The translations under genes were made by a program, and so were the position numbers. From assembly GCA_905236465.1 (NCBI GenBank), contig CAJOQA010000279.1, positions 1 to 11,480 on the forward strand: 11,480 nt of DNA, given 5' to 3'. This document shows positions 6,100 to 11,480 of this stretch, one piece after another. Each line of letters begins with the position of its first letter. Position 1 is the first letter of the stretch. The notes below the pieces were generated by a model. It saw only the letters and a list, made by a program, of their open reading frames with translations, was not told the origin of the DNA and did not search any database. This DNA is from an uncultured Treponema sp. (GTDB lineage Bacteria; Spirochaetota; Spirochaetia; Treponematales; Treponemataceae).

Positions 6100-6877
6100 C
6101 TACTGCCTCCTTGTCAAAGGTCATGTGGCCAAAAGCTTCTATAAAATCCTCTCTTTTATAGATTTCCTCAACCCTGCCGGAAACAGCCTGTCCTTTGTTA
6201 ATAAAGACTACCCTGTCCGCGTGTTCTGCAACAAGGTCCAGGTCGTGGCTTATAAGGATAATGGTTATGTCATAGTCCCTGCGCAAAGAAGACACAAGTG
6301 AATAAAAGGATGTAAGGCCTGCCCTGTCAACTCCGCTCACAGGCTCGTCTAAAAGAAGAATATCTGGCAAGGGGTGTATTGCAAGAGCTAACATAACCCT
6401 TTGCAGTTCTCCCCCTGAAAGCTCACAGACCCTTCTTTTTGTTAGGGACTGGGCTGAAGTTGATTTTAAGATTTCTATAACCTTTTCCCTATCCTTTTTT
6501 CGCCTGGGAAGCCAAACCGGATATTTACTTGTGCAAGAAAGAACTAAATCCTCAACACTAACAGGACTGCCTTCATCTAAAGACAAGGACTGGGGCACAT
6601 AACCAAATCTTGGCTTTGCCTTTCTTGTGTGTTTCGCCACCTGCCTTCCTGACTGAATCCCTCTTTCAAAGGTAACACTTCCTGTGTGGGGGATTACGCC
6701 AAGCAGGGCCTTCATAAAAGTAGATTTGCCCGCTCCGTTTTTTCCCACAACCGCAGTCAGCTCCCCGCAGTGTAAGTGTAAGCTTATATCCTTTAGAATA
6801 TAATTTTTCCGAATTTTTACGCTTAGTCTGTCTATAATCGTACAACAGACCCTGGTTTTTCCCAATCTACAGTGCAT
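6083..6877 (-). CDS. znuC: Zinc/manganese-type ABC transporter ATP-binding protein (ZnuC-like)
   Basis: ATPase subunit of a metal ABC importer. Counting from the ATG at 6877 it has 264 residues, with Walker A GKNGAGKST (45-53), a Q-loop region FGYVPQSLSLDEG, signature LSGGELQRV, Walker B DILLLDEPVSGVD and the H-loop ILISHDLD. The start is uncertain. The frame stays open to a TTG at 6958, but that extension would run through the divergent promoters and has no homology-like character. A good promoter (6885-6913) ends 7 nt before the ATG at 6877, which has no Shine-Dalgarno sequence, so a leaderless start is likely. A TTG at 6865 is a weaker alternative; the ABC domain proper begins near IIDRLSVKI. 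It overlaps znuB by 17 bp. Confidence 0.85.
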   Translation of the reverse strand: MHCRLGKTRVCCTIIDRLSVKIRKNYILKDISLHLHCGELTAVVGKNGAGKSTFMKALLGVIPHTGSVTFERGIQSGRQVAKHTRKAKPRFGYVPQSLSLDEGSPVSVEDLVLSCTSKYPVWLPRRKKDREKVIEILKSTSAQSLTKRRVCELSGGELQRVMLALAIHPLPDILLLDEPVSGVDRAGLTSFYSLVSSLRRDYDITIILISHDLDLVAEHADRVVFINKGQAVSGRVEEIYKREDFIEAFGHMTFDKEAVDADAV

Positions 6878-6884
6878 AGGCTTT

Positions 6885-6913
6885 AGTATAGCAAGATCTG
6901 CTGTTTCCCTCAA
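6885..6913 (-). promoter_or_regulatory. znuC-znuB-gph promoter
   Basis: On the minus strand, TTGAGG (6908-6913), a 17-nt spacer and TGC-TATACT (-10 at 6885-6890). The -10 ends 7 nt before the ATG at 6877, predicting a leaderless or nearly leaderless transcript. I see no convincing metal-repressor palindrome here. Confidence 0.6.
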
Positions 6914-6920
6914 GACTAGC

Positions 6921-6949
6921 TTGTAAATATTTCGTAAAAACAGTATTAT
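6921..6949 (+). promoter_or_regulatory. Promoter of the cation/proton antiporter gene
   Basis: TTGTAA (6921-6926), a 17-nt spacer and TATTAT (6944-6949). Only 7 bp separate its -35 from the -35 of the divergent znuC promoter. The ATG at 6950 directly follows the -10 and would lie before the transcription start, so the ATG at 6980 is the likely start. Confidence 0.55.
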
Positions 6950-6969
6950 ATGCAACAAAACGCAAAATT

Positions 6970-6974
6970 AGAGG
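6970..6974 (+). promoter_or_regulatory. Ribosome binding site deciding the antiporter start
   Basis: AGAGG lies 5 nt before the ATG at 6980. No comparable site precedes the alternative in-frame ATG at 6950. Confidence 0.65.
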
Positions 6975-6979
6975 TTCTT

Positions 6980-8221
6980 ATGGAAACGGTTGAAATCTTA
7001 CGGCAGCTTGCCATAATCATTATATTTGCAAAAGTCTTTGGTATTATTTTTAGGAAGGCAAGGGCTCCGCAAGTGGCCGGTGAAATTATAGCAGGGCTTA
7101 TTATTGGGCCAAGCCTGTTAGCCTGGGTAAATCCCTCCCAGTTACTTTCTGGCATGGCAGAGATTGGCGTTATTATGCTGATGTTCAACGCGGGGCTGGG
7201 TACAAATATCAAAGACCTAAAAAAAAGCGGTTTTAAGGCTACTTTAATAGCCTGTGCAGGAGTTTTTATCCCCCTGATTGCAGGAACAATTCTTTTTATG
7301 TGCTTTTACGGATTTGACTCGTTTGGCTCTGAAAATTTCTATAGGGCAGTCTATATCGGAACTATTCTTACTGCAACATCTGTTAGCATTACAGTTCAGG
7401 CTTTAAAGGAATTAGGAAAACTTTCAAGTTTTGTCGGAACTACAATCACCTCTGCGGCAATTATTGACGATGTAATTGGTATTATAGTCCTGACTGTGGT
7501 AATAGGATTTAAAGATCCCTCATCTGACATTTTAAAGGTTGTGGTCCATACCGTTTTGTTTTTTGTCTTTGCCCTGATTTTTGGCCTTCTTTTCCACAAG
7601 GTCTTTAAGCTCTTTGAAAAAAAGTACAACCATACCCGCCGTATCCCCATAATCGGACTGACGCTTGCCTTTTCAATGTCCTACATTGCAAGCCATTTCT
7701 TTAACGTAGCTGACATTACGGGTGCCTATATTGCGGGTGTAATTCTTTGCTCTACAAAGGATTCTGCTTATATTTCAAGGAAGATGGACATAAACTCCTA
7801 TATGCTCTTTGGCCCTATCTTCTTTGCGAGTATAGGGTTACAGACAAATGTCCGCAGTGTAGACACTTCAATGTTGCTCTTTTCCATTGGCTTTGTTCTT
7901 GTTGGAATGGTATCAAAAGTTTTGGGTTGCGGGGCAATGGCCAGGCTTTGCCGCTTCAACAGAAGCGATAGCTTAAAAATCGGCTGTGGCATGATGACCC
8001 GCGGCGAGGTTGCCCTTATTGTAGCCCAAAGGGGCTTAGCCGCAGGTCTTTTACAAGAGTCATTTTTTACAGCAGTCATTCTGCTTATAATTATTTCTTC
8101 TGTAACAACCCCCATTTTACTCAAATTGCTGTATGCAAAAGAGCAGAGTCAGGGGGCTGCTTCTACAGAGACCCAGTCAATCAAAACATTGCCAGAAGCT
8201 GATGCTGCCTCTAAAGCCTGA
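6980..8221 (+). CDS. CPA2-family cation/proton antiporter
   Basis: A 413-residue inner-membrane protein of the monovalent cation:proton antiporter 2 family (PF00999) with about a dozen hydrophobic segments. Characteristic stretches are ARAPQVAGEIIAGLIIGPS, MLMFNAGLGTN, TATSVSITVQALKELG, AAIIDDVIGII, ADITGAYIAGVIL and MMTRGEVALIVAQRGLAAG. The paired aspartates in IIDDVIG are the ion-binding pair of electrogenic NapA-type Na+/H+ exchangers, so Na+/H+ exchange is the best guess; K+/H+ exchange is possible. There is no C-terminal TrkA/RCK domain, unlike KefB/KefC. The hydrophilic tail (about the last 24 residues) is encoded in DNA that also encodes, antisense, the C-terminus of the neighbouring lipoprotein. 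The gene diverges from znuC and is probably monocistronic. Confidence 0.88.
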   Translation: METVEILRQLAIIIIFAKVFGIIFRKARAPQVAGEIIAGLIIGPSLLAWVNPSQLLSGMAEIGVIMLMFNAGLGTNIKDLKKSGFKATLIACAGVFIPLIAGTILFMCFYGFDSFGSENFYRAVYIGTILTATSVSITVQALKELGKLSSFVGTTITSAAIIDDVIGIIVLTVVIGFKDPSSDILKVVVHTVLFFVFALIFGLLFHKVFKLFEKKYNHTRRIPIIGLTLAFSMSYIASHFFNVADITGAYIAGVILCSTKDSAYISRKMDINSYMLFGPIFFASIGLQTNVRSVDTSMLLFSIGFVLVGMVSKVLGCGAMARLCRFNRSDSLKIGCGMMTRGEVALIVAQRGLAAGLLQESFFTAVILLIIISSVTTPILLKLLYAKEQSQGAASTETQSIKTLPEADAASKA

Positions 8222-8895
8222 ATGTTTATACCCAATAGGCGGCTATTCTTTACCGCCTGCTCAAGCAAGTCAAACTTACCTTGTCGCTTTCCCAGCGAAA
8301 AGTTTTTGTTCTTAAAGTCTAGGCTTATTGTCTGCCAGCCGTGCCCTATATCTGAAAAATGAAAGGCTTGAAGTCCACTAAAAGAATCAGTTTTATATTT
8401 TGTGTCATTTCCGTAGTAGATTACAAAGCGGAGGATGCTCTCTAAATTCTTGTTGATAAATTCTGCGGGAATATAGATGCGGATTTTAAGAATACTTTTA
8501 GAAAGGTCGTAGGTTTTACCATCTTTTGCGGTGCTGACTAAAAGGGCATATTCCTTTTGTTTCGAGAAATCAATCTTAGTGGAAAGCATTTTGTTACCGT
8601 TGCCGGTGGTTACAAAGGAAATTATGTCAGAATCCCCGTCTGTTTTTAAATAAACCGAAGAGTTCTTGTTCCAATCAGATTTAGTCCACAGCTTTGTCTC
8701 TGAATTTTCAAATTTGTTTGTTGCCCGGCTAGTTTCCTCGCTAGAAGATCCTTCCACTTCTATTAACCTGCCTTTTACCCCTTCTTTAGCACTTTCGTTA
8801 GCAGCGGCTGCTGCATCGTGTTGCTGATTTGTTGCGCAAGAAAGAAGCGAGCAGGTCAGGGCTAAGGCTATAAAAATACTTTTACCTTTTTTCAT
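8149..8895 (-). CDS. Predicted lipoprotein with carbohydrate-binding-like beta-sandwich
   Basis: A 248-residue predicted lipoprotein. The N-terminus has a positive n-region (MKKGK), a hydrophobic core and the lipobox LLSC with Cys20 as lipidation site; Ser before Cys is typical of spirochaetes. A low-complexity, Ala-rich linker follows. The remainder (about 60-248) alternates beta-strand-like segments such as SILKIRIYIPAEF, ILRFVIYYGND, GWQTISLDF and VLIDWVSVEA, resembling jelly-roll carbohydrate-binding modules; the exact family is not identified and ligand binding is unproven. No catalytic motif is seen. The start has AGGAGA (8901-8906), 5 nt upstream, which overlaps the argC stop. The 9-nt gap implies co-transcription with argC. 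The last 73 bp overlap the antiporter gene on the opposite strand. Confidence 0.75.
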   Translation of the reverse strand: MKKGKSIFIALALTCSLLSCATNQQHDAAAAANESAKEGVKGRLIEVEGSSSEETSRATNKFENSETKLWTKSDWNKNSSVYLKTDGDSDIISFVTTGNGNKMLSTKIDFSKQKEYALLVSTAKDGKTYDLSKSILKIRIYIPAEFINKNLESILRFVIYYGNDTKYKTDSFSGLQAFHFSDIGHGWQTISLDFKNKNFSLGKRQGKFDLLEQAVKNSRLLGINIQALEAASASGNVLIDWVSVEAAP

Positions 8896-8904
8896 GCTGG
8901 TCTC

Positions 8905-9963
8905 CTAGAAGGCTGGGGGAATAAAGTCGATTCCTTCAGTTTCCGCAAAGCCGTACATCAGGTTCATGTTTTGTACCGCCTGACCTGCGGCCCCTTTTAT
9001 CATGTTATCTAGGACGCTTACAACCTCAAGCATTTTGCCATCACTTACCTTATAGATTTGAATGTCGCAGAAGTTACTGTAGCGGACGGTTCTTGTGGTT
9101 GGATTTATCCCCTCTGGTAAAAAACGAACAAAGGGTTCGTCCTTGTAGGCATTTTCATAAACTTTCCTTAAATCTTCAAGGCTCATCTCTTGGCCTTTAG
9201 GGGTAAGCTTAGCATAAATTGTGCTCAAGATACCCCTGTTTTGTGGTAGCAGGTGGGGGGTAAAGACGACGCTTGCCTTTTGCCCGCTTAGGGTAGAAAA
9301 GTTCCGCTCAATTTCGCTTTGATGACGGTGTGCCCCTACTTTGTAGGCAGAAAAACTTTCACCACATTCGCAAAACTGATTGCTCATTGTTGGGTTCCTG
9401 CCGCTTCCCGTCACACCGCTTTTACTGTCTACTATTATACAGGCTGTGTCAACAAGATTCTCTTTTAGGACCGGCAGTAGCCCCAAGGTCGCACTGGTTA
9501 CGTAGCAACCGGGGTTCCCTATTATATCCGCTTTTTTTATCTTCTCACGGTTCATTTCTGGGGACCCATAAATACTGACCTCGTGGGTTTTGGGAAAATT
9601 CCATTCCTTCTTGTACCAGATTTTAAACGTTTCCTCGTCAAGACCGTAACGGAAGTCTGCACTTAAATCAATCAGCTTTTTACCATTTTTCAGGCAGTAA
9701 TCAGCAACTTCCTCAGCAAGACCGTGGGGAAGGGCGGTAAACAGTATGTCTGATTTTTCCTTTATTTCTTCTGCTGAAACAAGGGTTGCCCTGCACTTGT
9801 CCCCGAGCTGCCCTATAAGGTTTTGGTAAACGGCATCTATTTTCTGACCTTCAAAAGTCTTTGATGAGCAAAAAATTTCTGAAATTTCCTTGTGCTTAAG
9901 AAGAATGCGTAAAAGTTCTACGCCTGCATATCCTGTTGAGCCTATTATTCCTGCTTTTATCAT
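8905..9963 (-). CDS. argC: N-acetyl-gamma-glutamyl-phosphate reductase ArgC
   Basis: A 352-residue NADPH-dependent dehydrogenase that reduces N-acetylglutamyl phosphate to the semialdehyde, the step between ArgB and ArgD. Visible features are the dinucleotide-binding GSTGYAG (8-14), TALPHG, LIDLSADFR, the catalytic cysteine in GNPGCYVT (Cys153), SGVTGSGRNP, a conserved HRHQSEIE and FTPHLLPQNRGI. Length is typical. The ATG has AGGAGA (9971-9976) 7 nt upstream. It lies on the opposite strand and about 4.3 kb from argD, although argC commonly sits beside argJ. It is followed by a lipoprotein gene whose ribosome binding site overlaps its stop. I found no convincing promoter for it in the 113-bp gap upstream; an extra AGGAGGG on the minus strand (9999-10005) has no start codon after it. 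Confidence 0.96.
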   Translation of the reverse strand: MIKAGIIGSTGYAGVELLRILLKHKEISEIFCSSKTFEGQKIDAVYQNLIGQLGDKCRATLVSAEEIKEKSDILFTALPHGLAEEVADYCLKNGKKLIDLSADFRYGLDEETFKIWYKKEWNFPKTHEVSIYGSPEMNREKIKKADIIGNPGCYVTSATLGLLPVLKENLVDTACIIVDSKSGVTGSGRNPTMSNQFCECGESFSAYKVGAHRHQSEIERNFSTLSGQKASVVFTPHLLPQNRGILSTIYAKLTPKGQEMSLEDLRKVYENAYKDEPFVRFLPEGINPTTRTVRYSNFCDIQIYKVSDGKMLEVVSVLDNMIKGAAGQAVQNMNLMYGFAETEGIDFIPPAF

Positions 9964-10041
9964 ATTTAATTCTCCTGATTTAACTTGTAACTAATTGTCC
10001 CTCCTGTTGTTTAATATGCAGAAAAAAATACTGTGGGGGAC

Positions 10042-10068
10042 TGTATCAAATCCATAAAAAATGATACA
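10042..10068 (+). promoter_or_regulatory. Operator-like dyad upstream of the TPR lipoprotein gene
   Basis: TGTATCA (10042-10048) and TGATACA (10062-10068) are perfect 7-bp inverted repeats separated by 13 nt. The right arm overlaps the presumed -10 of the lipoprotein gene and ends 8 nt before its ATG, a position suited to repression. The binding protein is unknown; a chance palindrome cannot be excluded. Confidence 0.4.
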
Positions 10069-10070
10069 CT
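10062..10070 (+). promoter_or_regulatory. Possible extended -10 of the TPR lipoprotein gene
   Basis: TGA-TACACT places a 4/6 -10 hexamer (10065-10070) after a TGn extension, 6 nt before the ATG at 10077. No good -35 is visible. The call leans on the same geometry being present at other genes in the window. Confidence 0.35.
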
Positions 10071-10076
10071 AGCACA

Positions 10077-10622
10077 ATGAAAGATTCAAGATTAATGGTA
10101 AAAAATATTGTAAGATTTTGTTCGGTTTTGTTTGTTACATCTTTTCTTTTTTCTTGTACAACAGTAATGCCTGATATTCCCAACGATTTGACTGCTCGGG
10201 AAATTGTCCAAAGGGCTCAGGATTCTTATAACAGCGGTCACGATAAGGTTGCCATGTACTATTACGACACCCTCATAGCCCGTTACGGAATGGATACTTC
10301 CATTTACCTAGAAGGTAAGTATGAGATTGCCCACATTTATATAAAGGCTAAAAATTATTCAGAAGCAGTCCCCCTTTTAGAAGAGATTATTTCTATTTAT
10401 GATAATTCAGTCCCAGGTTCTTTTTCTGGGGAATACTACAAGATGGCTAAAAATGATTTGGCAAAGGTCCCCAAAGCCACGCTAGATAAAATACATGAAA
10501 AGCAGCTGAAAGCCCAAGCAAAGGAGGCTGCCAAGGCCCAGGACCTTGTAGAAGTTGATACTTCTGCAGAAAATGAGGCAACAGAAGAAGAAAAAGTTGA
10601 AGTTGAAGTTTCAGAGGAATAG
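10077..10622 (+). CDS. Predicted TPR-containing lipoprotein (BamD/YfiO-like)
   Basis: A 181-residue predicted lipoprotein. The signal peptide has a basic n-region, a hydrophobic core and lipobox LFSC with Cys27. Residues about 40-110 contain two TPR-like helical pairs (AREIVQRAQDSYNSGHDKVA, then YLEGKYEIAHIYIKAKNYSE), similar to the start of BamD/YfiO outer-membrane assembly lipoproteins. It is shorter than BamD and ends in an Ala/Lys-rich helix followed by a very acidic tail (VEVDTSAENEATEEEKVEVE). A role in envelope assembly is only a guess. The ATG at 10077 has no Shine-Dalgarno sequence; an in-frame ATG at 10095 (Met7) would also leave an intact signal peptide and cannot be excluded. Divergent from argC across 113 bp; the HAD-like gene follows after 57 bp with its own promoter. 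Confidence 0.75.
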   Translation: MKDSRLMVKNIVRFCSVLFVTSFLFSCTTVMPDIPNDLTAREIVQRAQDSYNSGHDKVAMYYYDTLIARYGMDTSIYLEGKYEIAHIYIKAKNYSEAVPLLEEIISIYDNSVPGSFSGEYYKMAKNDLAKVPKATLDKIHEKQLKAQAKEAAKAQDLVEVDTSAENEATEEEKVEVEVSEE

Positions 10623-10644
10623 GCTGGTTAAAAAATCCCTCTAC

Positions 10645-10673
10645 TTGTAAAATGGTAAAAAAAAATATATACT
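10645..10673 (+). promoter_or_regulatory. Promoter of the HAD-like gene
   Basis: TTGTAA (10645-10650), a 17-nt spacer and TATACT (10668-10673). Six nt separate the -10 from the ATG at 10680, so transcription is expected to start at the start codon. Confidence 0.6.
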
Positions 10674-10679
10674 AAAAGC

Positions 10680-11351
10680 ATGATAGAGGGTATTAAAGCT
10701 GTTGCATTTGATATAGACGGAACTTTTTATTCAGAGATAAAGTTGTATTCACGTCTGATTTTTTATTTTATAAGGCACGCAGCTTTTTTTGTAAAGTTCA
10801 GCAAAGTCCGCCGGCGTCTGCATCAAACAGCCCCCCTCCCTGATTTTTTTGAATATCAAGCAAGACTACTTGCCTCTATTATGAAAATTCCTATAGAGGA
10901 TGCAAAAGATCAGATAAATTCTGTCTGTTATGAAGGACTTAAACCTTATTTTAAGAAAATAAAGCCTTACCCCTTTGTTTACGATACCGTCTGTGCCCTT
11001 AAGGCTGCTGGCTTAAAAATAGCTTTACTTTCAGATTTTCCCCCAGAGCAAAAGGGTAGCATTTGGGGAATTAGGTCTTTGTGCGATGTTTGTATTGGCT
11101 CTGAGGAATCAGGGGCACTAAAGCCAAGCAAGTACCCCTTTGGTATTTTAGCCCTTAAGTTAAATTTAAAACCCGAAGAAATACTTTATGTTGGCAACAG
11201 CAAGAAATACGATGTTGGCGGAGCAAACAACTTCGGCATGAAAAGCGCCTACTTGCTAAAAGGCTTCCGTAAGTGGTTTAATATTCCCCTAAAAGAAGCC
11301 ACAATTTCTTTTCGCAACTACCGCGAACTGCGAAATATAATCCTCCACTAG
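10680..11351 (+). CDS. HAD-superfamily hydrolase-like protein, substrate unknown
   Basis: A 223-residue HAD-superfamily protein. Motif I is AFDIDGTFY (Asp11, Asp13), motif II ALLSDFP (Ser118), motif III LKPSKYP (Lys148) and motif IV YVGNSKKYDVGGAN. Motif IV normally begins with a metal-binding Asp (GDS); here it is Asn173, while Asp178 is kept, so activity or metal binding may be altered. An Arg/Lys/Phe-rich segment (about 22-50) forms the cap region, and the C-terminus is basic. Substrate cannot be inferred. The ATG has a well-placed promoter 6 nt upstream and no Shine-Dalgarno sequence. The stop codon marks the start of the repeat that fills the window's right end. Confidence 0.8.
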   Translation: MIEGIKAVAFDIDGTFYSEIKLYSRLIFYFIRHAAFFVKFSKVRRRLHQTAPLPDFFEYQARLLASIMKIPIEDAKDQINSVCYEGLKPYFKKIKPYPFVYDTVCALKAAGLKIALLSDFPPEQKGSIWGIRSLCDVCIGSEESGALKPSKYPFGILALKLNLKPEEILYVGNSKKYDVGGANNFGMKSAYLLKGFRKWFNIPLKEATISFRNYRELRNIILH

Positions 11352-11480
11352 CAGTAGCCCAGCATGTAATCCCTAATTGGTAAGTGCCCAGCAAAGCGGC
11401 ACGTCAAAAACATAGCATCACCAATACCACTAACCACCTTAGCAGTAATCCCGTCACATAATTACTAATTGGTAAGTGCC
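11349..11480. repeat. Imperfect direct repeat, period about 92 bp, running off the window
   Basis: A roughly 40-bp block at 11349-11388 recurs at 11440-11480. Both copies begin TAGCAGTA and end in the identical 16-mer CTAATTGGTAAGTGCC (11373-11388 and 11465-11480), offset by 92 bp. The 26 bp ending each copy match at 22 positions. The first copy begins at the stop codon of the HAD-like gene. On the minus strand both copies read HLPI-[SR]-[ND]-Y in the same relative frame, but stops interrupt, so coding is doubtful. This may be the edge of a tandem array or a dispersed intergenic element. Confidence 0.7.

Noticed and set aside
5795..6301. Long plus-strand open frame opposite znuB and znuC
   Set aside because: Antisense to two clearly recognised overlapping genes; composition and lack of motifs indicate a shadow frame.
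6878..6958. N-terminal extension of ZnuC from a TTG at 6958
   Set aside because: It would cross both divergent promoters, has no ribosome binding site and lies outside the ABC domain.
8237..8258. AGGCGG/CCGCCT stem 16 nt after the antiporter stop, considered as a terminator
   Set aside because: Only 6 bp with a 10-nt loop and no T-tract; it lies in the lipoprotein coding sequence and may be chance.
9999..10005. AGGAGGG on the minus strand as the ribosome binding site of a short peptide before argC
   Set aside because: No ATG, GTG or TTG at suitable spacing with a meaningful frame; argC has its own site closer to its ATG.
11349..11480. CRISPR array at the right edge
   Set aside because: Only two imperfect copies are seen, about 40 bp with a 51-bp interval and internal mismatches; no cas gene is present.
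1..11480. A new defence or mobile-element system spanning the window
   Set aside because: Apart from the partial AAA-ATPase-like gene, all genes fit metabolism, transport or envelope functions; no transposase, integrase, toxin-antitoxin pair or nuclease cluster is visible.

Overview
The window looks like a chromosomal segment of a spirochaete, most likely a Treponema or close relative. The support is indirect: moderately AT-rich DNA, two lipoproteins with spirochaete-style lipoboxes (Ser before the Cys, LLSC and LFSC), and a member of the AAA-ATPase-like/PD-(D/E)XK family. There is no rRNA or phylogenetic marker gene, so the assignment is an inference.

Layout. The left edge (1-203, minus) holds the N-terminus of an AAA-ATPase-like protein, followed by a PHP-family histidinol-phosphatase (235-1071, minus). 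Diverging from it is the arginine cluster argJ-argB-argD (1170-4592, plus), with a near-consensus promoter, ArgR-box-like repeats at the argJ start and a strong hairpin between argJ and argB. argD runs tail-to-tail into a minus-strand operon, znuC-znuB-gph (6877 back to 4589): a zinc/manganese-type ABC ATPase and permease plus a HAD phosphatase. Back-to-back promoters at 6885-6949 serve znuC and a divergent CPA2 cation/proton antiporter (6980-8221, plus). The antiporter overlaps, tail-to-tail by 73 bp, a minus-strand operon of argC and a lipoprotein with a carbohydrate-binding-like domain (9963 back to 8149). The right end has a TPR/BamD-like lipoprotein (10077-10622, plus), a HAD-like protein (10680-11351, plus) and the start of an imperfect ~92-bp-period repeat.

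How the genes work together. ArgC, ArgJ, ArgB and ArgD are the acetylated part of arginine biosynthesis (glutamate to ornithine), with ArgJ recycling the acetyl group. argF, argG and argH are not here, and argC is separated from argJBD by about 4.3 kb of transport genes. ZnuC and ZnuB need a substrate-binding protein that is not in the window.

The most notable pattern is in translation signals. Five promoter-proximal genes (AAA-ATPase-like, histidinol-phosphatase, znuC, TPR lipoprotein, HAD-like) have a -10 hexamer 6-7 nt before the ATG and no Shine-Dalgarno sequence, which predicts leaderless mRNAs. Operon-internal genes have clear AGGA or AGGAG-type sites. No transposase, tRNA, rRNA, CRISPR array or convincing intrinsic terminator was seen. 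No intergenic gap exceeds 300 bases. I did not find a clear, wholly new multi-gene system.
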